This document shows, one piece after another, positions 44,430-53,699 of a stretch of 64,000 nt of DNA. Both the position numbers and the translations under genes were made by a program. The notes beneath the pieces are model-generated. The model was not told the DNA's origin. It ran no database searches and was given only the letters and a program-made list of their open reading frames with translations. This stretch comes from an uncultured Clostridia bacterium. Its GTDB lineage: Bacteria > Bacillota > Clostridia > Christensenellales > UBA1242. Positions within the stretch are counted from its first letter, which is position 1. Each line of letters opens with the position of its first letter. The stretch covers positions 9,828-73,827 of the forward strand of contig CAKVHC010000004.1 in the NCBI GenBank assembly GCA_934747805.1, in the 5' to 3' direction.

Positions 44430-45716
44430 TTATCGTTGAGTTAAGCTATCTACTTTTGCTTCATTTACCAATTCTAGAATTTCAAATCTTTTTTCTATAT
44501 CTAATGATGAATCTGCTAAAATCATTTTGATAAGTTCTTTTCTATACTTAACAATAAAACTTGTTTCCAAACAATCAATAACTGAAATGTCTTCGCCAAT
44601 TGCTTTCAAGACTTGTTTATCTGACATATCGTTAACTTGTTCTTGAGTGTGTTTAACTTTTGGCACATTTGGTTTTTTGGAATCTAGTTTTGTTTTGCTA
44701 GTACTAATAACTCTTGAAATTAATCCCTTTTTCATTTCTTCTTCAACTAGCAACCCAACTCCAAATGCATACGCTTTTCTATAATCTTCTGGAACTTCTT
44801 TGATGTCTAGTTTCTTTTGCGATTTGCTTTCTTCTTTAGACATAAGTTTCTTTTCGTAATTCCTAATCCATGTTTTTGGTTCAACTTCTTCAGGGCATAT
44901 ATCAAAACCTAATGAACGAATCTTCATTAAAGTTTCTTCGTAACTTCTTCTACGTAAATTTCTAATAGTAATCAATTCTGAATCTTTTGTCATGACTAAA
45001 TCTCGGATAGTGTTTTTACCAGCACGCTTTAAACAATTAAATGAACGAATAGATAAATTCAATTCTTCAATAGTGGTATCCAGCACATCAATATTCTCTA
45101 TATTTTGCATAAGCATGCCAGGGAATATTGCATTAATTGTATCTAATCCAACATTAATCATGGACGTATAACACGCATTATTGAAATCTTCTATATATTC
45201 AAAATCTTCTTCAAAATGTAAACCTATTGAAGTCACAGCATCAATTACTTCTTGCAAACCTTTTTCTTCTAATTGTTCTTTATGTATTCCCAAAAGAGAT
45301 TCAACAGTATGATAATCGCTAAATGTTCTTTGTTTTAATAATTCCGTAAGTTTTTCGATACTACCTTCATTAGTTATATTCAGCGTTTTTAAAAATTCTT
45401 TTACTTCTATACGCATTAAGAGTGGTAAAATTCTAACTGCATCTTTTTCTTGCTTTGTTAAAGAATCATATTTTTCTTGTTGAATGCGTTCTATTTTTTG
45501 TTGTTTTAAAGCACTCAATTTGTCAATATCAAATTCCATCTCTTCTACAGATGGATCATAGCCAACTTCTTGATCTGTTAATACCATATAAATATTCATT
45601 CTTGAAGGATGTCTTAACTTATGAAGTGCTTTTAATAAAATTTGTCTAATTCTTTCTCTTGAAACATCAAACTTATCTGCCACTTGTTGATATGTTTTTT
45701 GGTTTACCATCTTCAA
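44430..45716 (-). CDS. sigma region 4 / RNA polymerase alpha-CTD-like protein, main part
   Basis: 428 residues. It opens with a sigma-70 region 4 HTH (TYQQVADKFDVSRERIRQIL). Near residues 215-275 it has an alpha-CTD-like HhH domain: TTIEELNLSIRSFNCLKRAG, then NTIRDLV, LITIRNLRRRS and IRSLGFDI, close to the alpha-CTD pattern. The combination suggests a DNA- and RNA-polymerase-binding regulator. It continues the upstream frame ending in GFEDGKP; one extra base in an A6 tract (45695-45700) separates them, and a joined protein would have about 497 residues. Confidence 0.7.
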   Translation of the reverse strand: MKMVNQKTYQQVADKFDVSRERIRQILLKALHKLRHPSRMNIYMVLTDQEVGYDPSVEEMEFDIDKLSALKQQKIERIQQEKYDSLTKQEKDAVRILPLLMRIEVKEFLKTLNITNEGSIEKLTELLKQRTFSDYHTVESLLGIHKEQLEEKGLQEVIDAVTSIGLHFEEDFEYIEDFNNACYTSMINVGLDTINAIFPGMLMQNIENIDVLDTTIEELNLSIRSFNCLKRAGKNTIRDLVMTKDSELITIRNLRRRSYEETLMKIRSLGFDICPEEVEPKTWIRNYEKKLMSKEESKSQKKLDIKEVPEDYRKAYAFGVGLLVEEEMKKGLISRVISTSKTKLDSKKPNVPKVKHTQEQVNDMSDKQVLKAIGEDISVIDCLETSFIVKYRKELIKMILADSSLDIEKRFEILELVNEAKVDSLTQR

Positions 45717-45924
45717 ATCCGTAGTAAAGCATAAACACTTTTTGTTCTCTAGGCTCTAATGTTGCCAAAATAAATTGACGATTTGCAAAATATTCGTGCA
45801 TTTCACTTTGAGCTTCTTTTACTGTTTTAGGATTAAGAATTAGGGATGGGGTTCTGCGACCTCCTGTAATATCTGTTGGAACAGCTTCCCTCATTAATCT
45901 TTCTTCTTTGTTATAATATAACAT
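45673..45924 (-). CDS. N-terminal part of the sigma-4/alpha-CTD-like protein (frameshifted)
   Basis: 83 residues with a TGGAGG site. The last real part, LEPREQKVFMLYYGFEDGKP, is the first half of sigma region 4, whose second half is in the next frame. The DNA around the break is CCAAAAAACATATC; with five A the frame joins exactly. A canonical -1 slippery site would shift to the wrong frame, so decay or base error is more likely than programmed slippage. Confidence 0.7.
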   Translation of the reverse strand: MLYYNKEERLMREAVPTDITGGRRTPSLILNPKTVKEAQSEMHEYFANRQFILATLEPREQKVFMLYYGFEDGKPKNISTSGR

Positions 45925-46001
45925 TTGTATCCTCCATTGCTATGGAGCCATTATATCACTTTCTTTAATAATTTGCAATATTTACATAGAAATTTATTAT
46001 T

Positions 46002-46742
46002 TTAGCCAAACCTAAATTCTTCATTTTCATTAAGGTCTTTAAAGTAAACTTTTACAAGTTCATCTTCATTTTCGCCAGATTGAATTCTTTTAACCATTTC
46101 AGCAATCTTTAAATTAATTGCTTCTAGGCGAGTAAATTTATCAATTCCTAAATCTTTTTTAGTCATTTCTAAATGATTAGCCCAAATTTCATCAATTTCA
46201 GCTTTTGTTTTTGCTGGTTTACTTAAATCTGCAATGTATCTATAATCGCCATCTTCATCATAACCAACAAAATCAAATCCATTTTTAATCATTGCTTTGT
46301 ACGAGCCATAATTTTCCATATCAGCGCCACCAACAAATGTTTTAACGCCTTCACTACGAGCAAGTTCTAGCATTTTGCCAATAATTTCCACGCCATAACC
46401 TTTGTACCACTGGCTTAAGAGCACATTAAATCCAAAATCCCAACAATTATTAGTTTTGCTTCTGTGATATTTTCCAAATCTGCAAGTTCCAATTATTTCG
46501 CCTGTTGTTTTATCAAAAGCAACTCTAAAATGCATACAATCATTATAATTGTCTAAATCTTGAAATGTTGGTTCTGCTGATTTTGATAGTTCTTCAACGC
46601 TACCTTTTGCATCTTTCATAGCATTGTATCTAGCATTGAATGGGTTAGACCAGCTTTTTGCAACGGTTTCTTTTTCTTGTTCTGTTAGGCTTGAAAATGG
46701 TTTAAATAATAATCTTTCACTTTCAAAAATTTCTTTTATCAT
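46002..46742 (-). CDS. GNAT-family acetyltransferase
   Basis: 246 residues. The N-terminal FESERLLFKPFSSLTEQEKE and the middle WDFGFNVLLSQWYKGYGVEIIGKML fit RimJ/RimL-like acetyltransferases, with the acetyl-CoA loop as QWYKGYG in place of the usual QxxGxG/A. A helical C-terminal extension follows (about 175-246). Target unknown. Same strand as the gene upstream (15 bases apart), probably one operon. Confidence 0.75.
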   Translation of the reverse strand: MIKEIFESERLLFKPFSSLTEQEKETVAKSWSNPFNARYNAMKDAKGSVEELSKSAEPTFQDLDNYNDCMHFRVAFDKTTGEIIGTCRFGKYHRSKTNNCWDFGFNVLLSQWYKGYGVEIIGKMLELARSEGVKTFVGGADMENYGSYKAMIKNGFDFVGYDEDGDYRYIADLSKPAKTKAEIDEIWANHLEMTKKDLGIDKFTRLEAINLKIAEMVKRIQSGENEDELVKVYFKDLNENEEFRFG

Positions 46743-46756
46743 GATTTTCTCCTAAT

Positions 46757-47455
46757 TTATTGAGGTAGTATAGTATTTTCAACTTTGTGTAAAGAGCCAA
46801 GATAATCTAAATGTTTATTATAAAGTTCTGTGCTAATCCACAAATTATCTCCATCAATAATACAACCTTTAGAAATCAATTCATCTAGTGCTTCTTCTTT
46901 TGTTTCTGTTGGAGTAACTGTCTTAACAAAATCTTGGCCGTTCCATTTCATTTTGCTTATAGAAGTTCTTTCAATTCTTTCAGCAACAGCAGTATTAATT
47001 GGAGTAAAACCAAACATAACATCTTGCAACTGAAATCCAAAGGATTTTACTAATTTCATAACTTTTTCACTTGCAGATTTCACTGTTTCTTTATCATAGT
47101 CTAAATTTAAACTTATTCTAATATCGCCAGCAGTTAATCTTCCTTTGTCTGTTTCTTGGTTAATTACAACCAAATTTTTTTCTATTAAAGCATCAACAAT
47201 CTTTTTATTTTCATCACTTAAAGAATTGTATTCAATCCATACACCAAGTTCATTAATTGTATTTGCTCCTGCTGAAATGGTTCTAATGTTTAAATCATAT
47301 AGATATTCACAAACTTTAACCAATGGTGGAGTGATAATATATTTCAAACCAGCTCTATCGCAAATAATTCCCATAGTTCCACTTTGATGTAAATATTCAT
47401 CAGGACATTCAGGGTAAATATTAAGGTCAATATCTTTTAATAAAGTATTATTCAT
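46757..47455 (-). CDS. hypothetical protein upstream of the acetyltransferase
   Basis: The start is the ATG at 47455 after AAAAGGAATTCT; the longer frame has no ribosome site. About 232 residues, soluble, mixed alpha/beta, no domain recognised. Its short distance to the GNAT gene implies cotranscription. Confidence 0.55.
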   Translation of the reverse strand: MNNTLLKDIDLNIYPECPDEYLHQSGTMGIICDRAGLKYIITPPLVKVCEYLYDLNIRTISAGANTINELGVWIEYNSLSDENKKIVDALIEKNLVVINQETDKGRLTAGDIRISLNLDYDKETVKSASEKVMKLVKSFGFQLQDVMFGFTPINTAVAERIERTSISKMKWNGQDFVKTVTPTETKEEALDELISKGCIIDGDNLWISTELYNKHLDYLGSLHKVENTILPQ

Positions 47456-47582
47456 AGAATTCCTTTTAATTAATAACAATGCTATTAGCATCTAATCTAG
47501 TACAGTTAAATGTTATAAAATCTCCATCAAAAACATCTCTGGAGATTTCTTCCTTATCAATAGAAATATAGAAATTCCCAAC

Positions 47583-47820
47583 TCAAACAATCCCTAAAAT
47601 TTTGCTGTAAAGTTCGCCTTGAATTGAGTGAGAATAATTTCCATCGTTAGTGGCTTTAAATGTTTTATCTTCACTAATCATAACATCTGAAGTCATAAAA
47701 GCACTTAATGTTATTGGGCAGATTTCATGATAGTTATAACAATAGGTTGTTAATTCAATTTGTCCATCATTTAAACCATATTTAAAAATGGTTGTTTTAA
47801 GATTGCGATGTGTTGCATAT
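47583..47820 (-). pseudogene. decayed ORF without start
   Basis: About 78 open codons read as a normal protein (ELTTYCYNYHEICPITLSAF, SHSIQGELYSKILGIV) but the frame has a stop just before it and no start codon. An AAAGG-ATG pair exists in another frame at about 47816. Probably a broken gene; function unknown. Confidence 0.4.
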
Positions 47821-47833
47821 TTTTACCTTTTCA

Positions 47834-48454
47834 TTAATTCTGTTTACAATACGATTCATATTTAGCAAGCATTCGTTGCATTGCTTTATCTTCTTTATCT
47901 ATTAACCTTTTTGCTTCTTCAATAGTTACCCATTTAATTTCAGTAGATTCATTTGAAATTTCAAAAGACTTATCCTTCACTAAGAACAAAAAATTTATAT
48001 CGTAATGTATGTGTTCGGGCTCATTTTTCTTTGCGCTATATGCAATTTGTTGAACATCGACATCAAATATATCGTTAGAAATAAGTTTGCAATCAGAAAT
48101 TCCCGTTTCTTCGCTTATTTCTCTGCGAGCAACATTAATGCAATTGGTATCACCGTCACTATGTCCACCGAATTGGAACCACATTCCTGTCTTTTTGTGG
48201 TGATTTAATAATACGTTGCCTTTGCCATCAACAACAAGCCCACCAGCAGTTACATGACCTTTTAAATTAGACCTATCGTAACAGTTTGTATTATTTGCTA
48301 AAAATTCCAAAACATTTTTAACATTCTCTTTTTCTTGTTCGTTATATGGTTTATAATTATTAAGTTTGCTAATAAGGTTAAATTCATGATAAATAACTTC
48401 TTTGTCTAATTTTTTTACAGATTTCTTACTTTCACAAATGGTTACTACTTTCAT
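47834..48454 (-). CDS. Nudix hydrolase
   Basis: 206 residues with an N-terminal helical part of about 65 residues, then a Nudix domain: VTAGGLVVDGKGNVLLNHHK and the box GGHSDGDTNCINVARREISEETG, with REISEE intact. ADP-ribose or (deoxy)nucleotide derivatives are typical substrates of such proteins. Confidence 0.85.
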   Translation of the reverse strand: MKVVTICESKKSVKKLDKEVIYHEFNLISKLNNYKPYNEQEKENVKNVLEFLANNTNCYDRSNLKGHVTAGGLVVDGKGNVLLNHHKKTGMWFQFGGHSDGDTNCINVARREISEETGISDCKLISNDIFDVDVQQIAYSAKKNEPEHIHYDINFLFLVKDKSFEISNESTEIKWVTIEEAKRLIDKEDKAMQRMLAKYESYCKQN

Positions 48455-48536
48455 AATATATTTCCTCTAATAAGAGTATAACATATTTTAATGATCTTGT
48501 GCAAACAAAAATTTCATCTCGAAAGGACTTTTTCTC

Positions 48537-48677
48537 ATGTGCAACTCAAAAACTTTTATAGCTTTAATCTTAACTCTATTCCTTCACCATACAATTCACT
48601 TAAAATGTTTTCTTCACATGGTCGGTCTTGCAGAACTTTTATATTTTTTACTCATCAATATTGACAGTGCGGACTAG
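48537..48677 (+). CDS. possible 46-residue hydrophobic peptide
   Basis: An ATG with an AAAGGA site at good spacing opens a 46-codon frame that is largely hydrophobic (FIALILTLFLHHTIHLKCFL). It ends within the promoter of the ABC transporter. It may be a small membrane peptide or chance. Confidence 0.3.
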   Translation: MCNSKTFIALILTLFLHHTIHLKCFLHMVGLAELLYFLLINIDSAD

Positions 48678-48689
48678 TTGTTGTATTAT
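48661..48689 (+). promoter_or_regulatory. promoter of the ABC transporter
   Basis: TTGACA, 17-base spacer, TATTAT, directly upstream of the operator array. Confidence 0.75.
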
Positions 48690-48705
48690 GTTTAAACATA
48701 TTTAT

Positions 48706-48791
48706 TTAAACCTAACTAGGTTTAACAAATGAATTTAATTAAACCTACCAAGGTTTAAATAATGAATTTAATTAAACCTACCAATGTTTAA
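48706..48791 (+). promoter_or_regulatory. operator array: three 20-bp palindromes at 33-bp period
   Basis: TTAAACCTAACTAGGTTTAA at 48706, TTAAACCTACCAAGGTTTAA at 48739 and TTAAACCTACCAATGTTTAA at 48772, joined by AATGAATT-like spacers. Start-to-start distance is exactly 33 bp, about three helical turns, just downstream of the promoter. It looks like a repressor-binding array controlling the exporter. No regulator gene was found next to it. Confidence 0.75.
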
Positions 48792-48833
48792 TTAATGAAT
48801 CAACCAAAAATCTAACAAAAGGAGGGGAAGCTT

Positions 48834-50654
48834 GTGACGAAAGAAAAACTAGAAAAGAAAAAAGCAAAGAAAACAAAAGAAGCGAGCAAACTTAAAGGAT
48901 ACAAGGGTCTTAGGAAATTGGTTCCTTTCTACAAAAAATACAGCGGATTGTTTGTTGCGACAATGCTAACGCTTATTCTCAGTGCGGTCATCAACCTATT
49001 CTCCCCTATTTTTAGTGCCAATGCGCTTGCAAATCTATCTGAGTACAAGTTTGACAAAGCATTTTTGTTCGCTGGTCTTGTCATAGCAGTTCGACTGCTC
49101 GTACAGGTTGCCAACTATCTTCACAATATTTGTTATGTCAAGATGGATTGCAAAGTCGTTTTCGATATAAAGACTGCTCTCATTAGAGCCATCACTTCCA
49201 CATCTATGGCCAAGAGTGATAAAATTAATAGCGGTGTTTATATTGAAAGGCTCAATGAAGACTCCAACAAATGCTCTGATGTCCTTATGGATATAATGAG
49301 TGTCTTCCTTGACGTTATATCTAATTTTGCCTTCCTTATCTACATAGCTTTTCTCAATATTTGGTTTTTCTTTGCACTCGTTGCTTATGTACTCGTTCTA
49401 TGGATATTTGACAGCAAGAAAGAGAGAATGTGGTATATTCAAAGAAAAAAGTTTAGAGAAACAAGAGAGATTGCCACCGGTTCTTACAATGAACAAGTAA
49501 GGGGCTTGCGTGATATTAAGAGCCTAAATATTAGGAATAACACAATAAAAGATTCTGGTGAAAAATTTGAAGACGCACTAAACATACACCGTCTGTCCAG
49601 ATATACTCGCAGTAAGTGGGTATTTATCCGAAACGCAGTGGCCATATTGTTTGAAGTCGGTTTCTTCATTATGGGCGTGTTGTTCATAAAGAATGACTTA
49701 ATAACTCTCGCAAATTTCCTAGTCATATATATGTATCACGGCAATGTCAAAGGTTTGACCAACTACTTTGCGATGATTAAACAATACGCAATGGAAGGCG
49801 AACTTGCCGCTCAAAGAGTATTTGAAGTTATTAACGAATATCCAAAAGAATCATTCGGCCAAAATACAATCGAGAATGTTAAAGGAAAAATTGAGTTTAA
49901 GGACGTAACATTTGCATATAACGGTGACGAAAACGTTCTTGAACATCTAGATTTAACTTTTGAACCAAACAAGACTACTGCTGTTGTGGGAAAGAGCGGT
50001 AGTGGTAAATCTACAATTTTAGCGCTTATAAATAAACTTTACACAGTGACTGACGGATCAATTACTCTTGATGGTCAAGACATCAACACCCTAACCGAAG
50101 ACACAATTCGAGATAACATTGGCATTGTTACTCAAACTCCATATATTTTCAACAGAACAATAAGAGAAAATCTGTTATTTATCAAGCCGGACGCAACAGA
50201 AGAAGAGATGATATCCGCTCTCGAACGTGCTCAAATATACGATTTCATCAAGAAACTGGACAAAGGATTGGACAGTTTAGTCGGCGAAAATGGAGTAATG
50301 TTGTCTGGCGGTCAAAAACAGAGAATTGCCATTGCACGTATACTACTTAAAAACAGCAAAGTTATAGTGTTTGACGAAGCGACTAGTGCGTTGGACAATG
50401 AGAGTCAAGGACAGATTGTCAAGGCTATAGATAGTCTAAAAGACAATCATACAATCATAATTGTTGCACATAGACTGTCCACAATAGTTGGGGCGGACAA
50501 TATAGTAGTCTTGGACGGCGGCAAAATCATAGCTCAAGGCACACATAAAGAATTATTCAACAATTGTAAAATGTATAAAGACCTATACAAGAGCGAAGAA
50601 ACGAAATTGGCATTAGAAAGCAAACTCAAAAAAACTAATGATGAGATTCAATAA
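48834..50654 (+). CDS. ABC exporter (fused membrane and ATPase domains)
   Basis: 606 residues, GTG start after AGGAGGGGAAGCTT. Six-helix exporter domain (about 35-320), then the ATPase: Walker A GKSGSGKST near 387, signature LSGGQKQR near 496, Walker B VIVFDEATSALD near 516 and the H-loop IVAHRLS. Heterodimer or homodimer unknown, as no second half-transporter is adjacent. It probably exports a drug, lipid or peptide and is regulated through the upstream palindromes. Confidence 0.92.
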   Translation: MTKEKLEKKKAKKTKEASKLKGYKGLRKLVPFYKKYSGLFVATMLTLILSAVINLFSPIFSANALANLSEYKFDKAFLFAGLVIAVRLLVQVANYLHNICYVKMDCKVVFDIKTALIRAITSTSMAKSDKINSGVYIERLNEDSNKCSDVLMDIMSVFLDVISNFAFLIYIAFLNIWFFFALVAYVLVLWIFDSKKERMWYIQRKKFRETREIATGSYNEQVRGLRDIKSLNIRNNTIKDSGEKFEDALNIHRLSRYTRSKWVFIRNAVAILFEVGFFIMGVLFIKNDLITLANFLVIYMYHGNVKGLTNYFAMIKQYAMEGELAAQRVFEVINEYPKESFGQNTIENVKGKIEFKDVTFAYNGDENVLEHLDLTFEPNKTTAVVGKSGSGKSTILALINKLYTVTDGSITLDGQDINTLTEDTIRDNIGIVTQTPYIFNRTIRENLLFIKPDATEEEMISALERAQIYDFIKKLDKGLDSLVGENGVMLSGGQKQRIAIARILLKNSKVIVFDEATSALDNESQGQIVKAIDSLKDNHTIIIVAHRLSTIVGADNIVVLDGGKIIAQGTHKELFNNCKMYKDLYKSEETKLALESKLKKTNDEIQ

Positions 50655-50669
50655 CAGCTTACATACAAA

Positions 50670-50696
50670 AAGTGTACACTTTGTACACTTTTTTAT
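50670..50696 (+). terminator. terminator of the ABC transporter
   Basis: Stem AAGTGTACA/TGTACACTT and a T-tract. Confidence 0.9.
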
Positions 50697-50830
50697 TATA
50701 AATGTCTTGTTAAATAAAATCGTCAAATAACACTTACTAGGTTTTTGTTTATGCTTAGTAATTTTCTAATTTAAACTCATTTACCTAGCGAAGCATATTT
50801 TGTTTGCCACACAGCTTCATGTGTCAATAT

Positions 50831-51610
50831 CTAACTCAATCTCACAACAGTCAAGGTCGCTCCTGGTCCACCATTTCCATTAATGCGAGTTGCATTCATA
50901 ATTACTGGCACGAGCGTTATTACATCTCCCTCGGTCAAATTCATCACAAATTGTCCACTTGAAGTCGAATCAACACTGAGCGGACGCATTGTGTTCGTAT
51001 CAACATTGCCGTTAAACGCAAGCGCAATACTATCCGTCCCAGCAGCACCTGTGGCACGGTTGACATAATAGGTTACGAGATAAGTCCCCGTGGCAGGAAT
51101 CGTCAGAGATGACATGCTCACCACCAGCCCATTGTTCGTCATTGTGGATGACAGCAAAATTGGTGTGTCCGTCCTTATATCTTGCCCAGCGACATGCAGA
51201 ATCGTTGCGTTTTGGTTGGAAACTCTGCCAGCCTCACCAGCAGGCCCAGTTGGACCAGTTGGACCCGTTGTCCCAGTTTCACCCATTGGGCCAGTCGGAC
51301 CTGTTGGACCGATATTTCCTGTTGCACCTGTCGGTCCAGTCGGACCTGTTTCACCCGTCAAGCCTATCGGACCTTGCGGACCTGTTTCACCAGCTATTCC
51401 TTGCGGTCCAGTGGGTCCGGTCGGACCGATAAGTCCCTGCTGTCCGGTTGCTCCAGTAGGACCAGTAGGTCCAGTTGCTCCAGTTAAACCAACTGGGCCT
51501 GTTGGACCTGTTGGTCCAATTGCACACTGCTCACAATTCGAGCCATTTTGAGAGTTGTTGTTACAATTATTGCAACAATGATTATTACAGCTGAAAAAGT
51601 CTGATGTCAT
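50831..51610 (-). CDS. collagen-like repeat surface protein (BclA-like)
   Basis: 259 residues in three parts: a Cys/Asn-rich head ([19 protein letters not shown]), about 33 Gly-X-Y triplets dominated by GPTGPTG and [10 protein letters not shown] (about 33-130), and a C-terminal beta domain of about 125 residues like the C1q/TNF-like tip of exosporium glycoproteins. Thr in the triplets is a glycosylation site in BclA. Probably forms trimeric hair-like fibres on the spore or cell surface. No signal peptide. Confidence 0.88.
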   Translation of the reverse strand: MTSDFFSCNNHCCNNCNNNSQNGSNCEQCAIGPTGPTGPVGLTGATGPTGPTGATGQQGLIGPTGPTGPQGIAGETGPQGPIGLTGETGPTGPTGATGNIGPTGPTGPMGETGTTGPTGPTGPAGEAGRVSNQNATILHVAGQDIRTDTPILLSSTMTNNGLVVSMSSLTIPATGTYLVTYYVNRATGAAGTDSIALAFNGNVDTNTMRPLSVDSTSSGQFVMNLTEGDVITLVPVIMNATRINGNGGPGATLTVVRLS

Positions 51611-51766
51611 AATTTACCCCATATTATTTATTAACCATAATATGAGAACAAGTTAATTATGTTGACAACGCTTGGTTACATGCGGCACTGTCAAAATGAA
51701 AATAAAGATATGCTCCATATAAAACAAAAAAGAGTAAACAAGAAACTCTCTTTTGTTAAACTTATC

Positions 51767-52279
51767 TTACTTTGCTAATTGTTTCGATTTCAAAAAGTTC
51801 TGGCATTTCAAGAAAAAGTCAATTTGGTCTTGATTCAATTCTTTGCTCTTCACCATTTCTTGCAATTTATTCATAGAAAACCACCTGACTTCTGTCAACT
51901 CTTCTTTTTGAATGTCAAGTTTGTTTACGTCCAGATTCATGCGTGTGTAATACATTACATAACAGTCTTTGCCATCACAACCTTTGCAAAAGGGAACAAT
52001 TTCCTGTTTTGAAATATCAATTCCAAGTTCTTCTTTTACTTCTGTGACAATTCCTTGAATAGGCGTTTCACCTGCCTTTGGATGTCCGCCTGTCACGCCC
52101 CAATCTCCGCCTTTGCTCTGCACTCTTTTTTGCATTAAAAATTTACCTTCAGAATTCTGAATTGCAATCATCACAACCATGGGATAGTATCCTTCAGGGA
52201 TAGGATCTCCTTTTAAGTAGGTTTTTCCAGTCAAATTACTGTTTCGGTCATACAAGTCTCTTTTTTCACGTATTGACAT
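51767..52279 (-). CDS. Nudix hydrolase, IPP-isomerase-like
   Basis: 170 residues. The box GGHPKAGETPIQGIVTEVKEE has Thr where the usual REUxEE has Arg, while the metal-binding Glu residues are kept. The layout, with YDRNSNLTGKTYLKGDPIPEG at the start, is that of Nudix proteins often annotated as IPP isomerase-like. Terminator-like stem at about 51727-51757 downstream. Confidence 0.75.
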   Translation of the reverse strand: MSIREKRDLYDRNSNLTGKTYLKGDPIPEGYYPMVVMIAIQNSEGKFLMQKRVQSKGGDWGVTGGHPKAGETPIQGIVTEVKEELGIDISKQEIVPFCKGCDGKDCYVMYYTRMNLDVNKLDIQKEELTEVRWFSMNKLQEMVKSKELNQDQIDFFLKCQNFLKSKQLAK

Positions 52280-52317
52280 TTTGTACTCCTTTATACTATT
52301 TAATATTTGTTGTAGTT

Positions 52318-52690
52318 CTAAGATATTAATGTTTGTTTAGAATCAGATAAACTATTTTCTGGGACTAAGTGAGCTTCAATAATTAAGCCATCTGCTCCAC
52401 AAGCGATTGATGCTAAACTCATAGGTTTTGCCAGTTCTCTCATTTCTACAGAATGAGAATGGTCAATAAGGTCTGGCAACCCACATAAACCTTTTGCTAC
52501 TACTACTCATTGTAAGTATAACACAAATCTGATTGTATTATCAAACAATCTTACATCTTTTTCACATAGAATAATTTGACTGTTGCCATTTAAAGCTATA
52601 TATTCGGCAGCATTTAACCATTCATATATTGTCGCTGAAAATTCTCTTTTTAACAATATTGGCTTATTGTCTTTCAATTTGCTTTTCTTT
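52318..52690 (-). pseudogene. DAHP synthase (AroG/AroF class) C-terminal pseudogene
   Basis: Minus strand pieces read KPILLKREFSATIYEWLNAAEY, then IILCEKDVRLFDN, and in another frame LIDHSHSVEMRELAKPMSLA followed by ACGADGLIIEAHLVPENSLSDSKQ. These match the second half of type Ib DAHP synthases (KPVLLKRGM..., DPSHGTG..., GADGLIVEVH). Frameshifts and loss of the N-terminal half show decay. It ends at a stop at 52318. It is followed upstream by an integrase scrap. Confidence 0.8.
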
Positions 52691-52691
52691 A

Positions 52692-52732
52692 CATTGTTTT
52701 AAGGTTTCTAGGACAATATCCGTAACAGGTAT
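52692..52732 (-). mobile_element. 41-bp integrase scrap
   Basis: Matches the element 1 integrase gene at about 25085-25125 with one mismatch or so, including the block GGACAATATCCGTAACAGGT. It is inserted where the DAHP synthase gene is cut off, 27 kb from the parent copy. Confidence 0.75.
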
Positions 52733-52795
52733 ACGTCAGAAGTACAAAGTTATTGTCATTTTTTTTACTAGTAAAAATATACTGTTTCAAAATAA

Positions 52796-52823
52796 AAAGA
52801 ACTATCAAATTGACAGTTCTTTG
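52796..52823 (-). terminator. terminator after the YwaF-like pair
   Basis: Nearly perfect stem AAAGAACT..TCAA/TTGA..AGTTCTTT, U-rich on the minus strand. Confidence 0.75.
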
Positions 52824-52912
52824 TTTAGATATTTAGCCCCTCTATATATAAGGACCTTTTTTAACCAAAAATTAAGTATCTTTTTTGAAAAAAGTTAAAA
52901 TTTTTTTAATTT

Positions 52913-53488
52913 TTATTTTTCTGATGTTTCGTCTTTTGTGAAATTAATAGTTTTCTGTTTATCTTTCTTTCTCGTAACCAACCAATATATTAAATAAAAA
53001 CAAGCAACAACCCCATAAACTGCTGTTATAACTGCAAAAGGCATTAGCCATTTTGGAACAAATGGGAATGTTGAACCTGTGATAAAAAACCAATCATAAT
53101 GGTGTGGTCCACCATTAAAACAAAGGTTTCCAAGACCTGCCCACAAAGCAATACAAACAACCCCAATAAGCGGTTGCCACATTTTTTTAACATGAAGTTT
53201 TACTTCTCCAGTTGTTAAGGATAGCACACCCCAAGAAAGCAAAAGCCCATGATAAACCATTGTTTGAACAACTTTATAACACCAAGGAGAAACTCCACCA
53301 AGTGCCGAGCCTGGGTATACAAGATACATCAAACAACCAGCCATCGCAAGCGTTACTGCAACTTCTTTAAACCAATCTTTTTTGGAAAATTGAGCAAAAG
53401 TTGCTACAATACACATAAGCGTGCAAATGTGGAATGGTAATTTATCAATATCCAAAGTAAAATCACTTGTTACAAAAGGCTGCAACAT
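52913..53488 (-). CDS. YwaF/TIGR02206-type membrane protein, C-terminal part (frameshifted)
   Basis: 191 residues with about five membrane helices and the motif DKLPFHICTLMCIVATFAQF. Upstream in the same frame the reading continues as KTLRVIVITTLVLYITDFML, the missing second helix of the family. An extra base in the A-rich stretch at about 53540-53549 separates it from the N-terminal part; joined it would have 261 residues, normal for TIGR02206. Confidence 0.75.
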   Translation of the reverse strand: MLQPFVTSDFTLDIDKLPFHICTLMCIVATFAQFSKKDWFKEVAVTLAMAGCLMYLVYPGSALGGVSPWCYKVVQTMVYHGLLLSWGVLSLTTGEVKLHVKKMWQPLIGVVCIALWAGLGNLCFNGGPHHYDWFFITGSTFPFVPKWLMPFAVITAVYGVVACFYLIYWLVTRKKDKQKTINFTKDETSEK

Positions 53489-53699
53489 AAAGTCCGTTAT
53501 ATATAAAACTAAGGTTGTTATAACAATTACTCGTAAGGTTTTTTCTTTTGTTTTGTTTAGATTTGTTTTTTAATAAAAATGCACCGCCTACAATAGCACC
53601 AGCTATAAAAATAATATACAAAAAGTGCCATATTGAAAATAGTTCAATGCTTACACGGCCCACCTTCCAGCCAAAAATTTTTCTTAAAAACTCTGTCAT
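53463..53699 (-). CDS. YwaF/TIGR02206-type membrane protein, N-terminal part (frameshifted)
   Basis: 78 residues; the first about 53 (VSIELFSIWHFLYIIFIAGA and a Lys-rich loop) are the real N-terminus, with WHFLYIIF as in this family. The rest is out of frame. The start overlaps the stop of the upstream homolog. Confidence 0.7.
   Translation of the reverse strand: MTEFLRKIFGWKVGRVSIELFSIWHFLYIIFIAGAIVGGAFLLKNKSKQNKRKNLTSNCYNNLSFIYNGLYVAAFCNK

Noticed and set aside
45695..45700. Programmed -1 ribosomal frameshift at A-AAA-AAC
   Set aside because: A -1 shift leads to the wrong frame; the sigma-4 domain continues only with removal of one base (+1).
48706..48791. Possible short CRISPR array (repeats at 33-bp period)
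   Set aside because: The spacer sequences are nearly identical too, there are only three units, each unit is a palindrome beside a promoter, and no cas genes are present. An operator array fits better.
51220..51540. Repetitive GGTCC/GGACC DNA that looks like tandem repeats or CRISPR
   Set aside because: It is the coding DNA of the Gly-X-Y collagen triplets.
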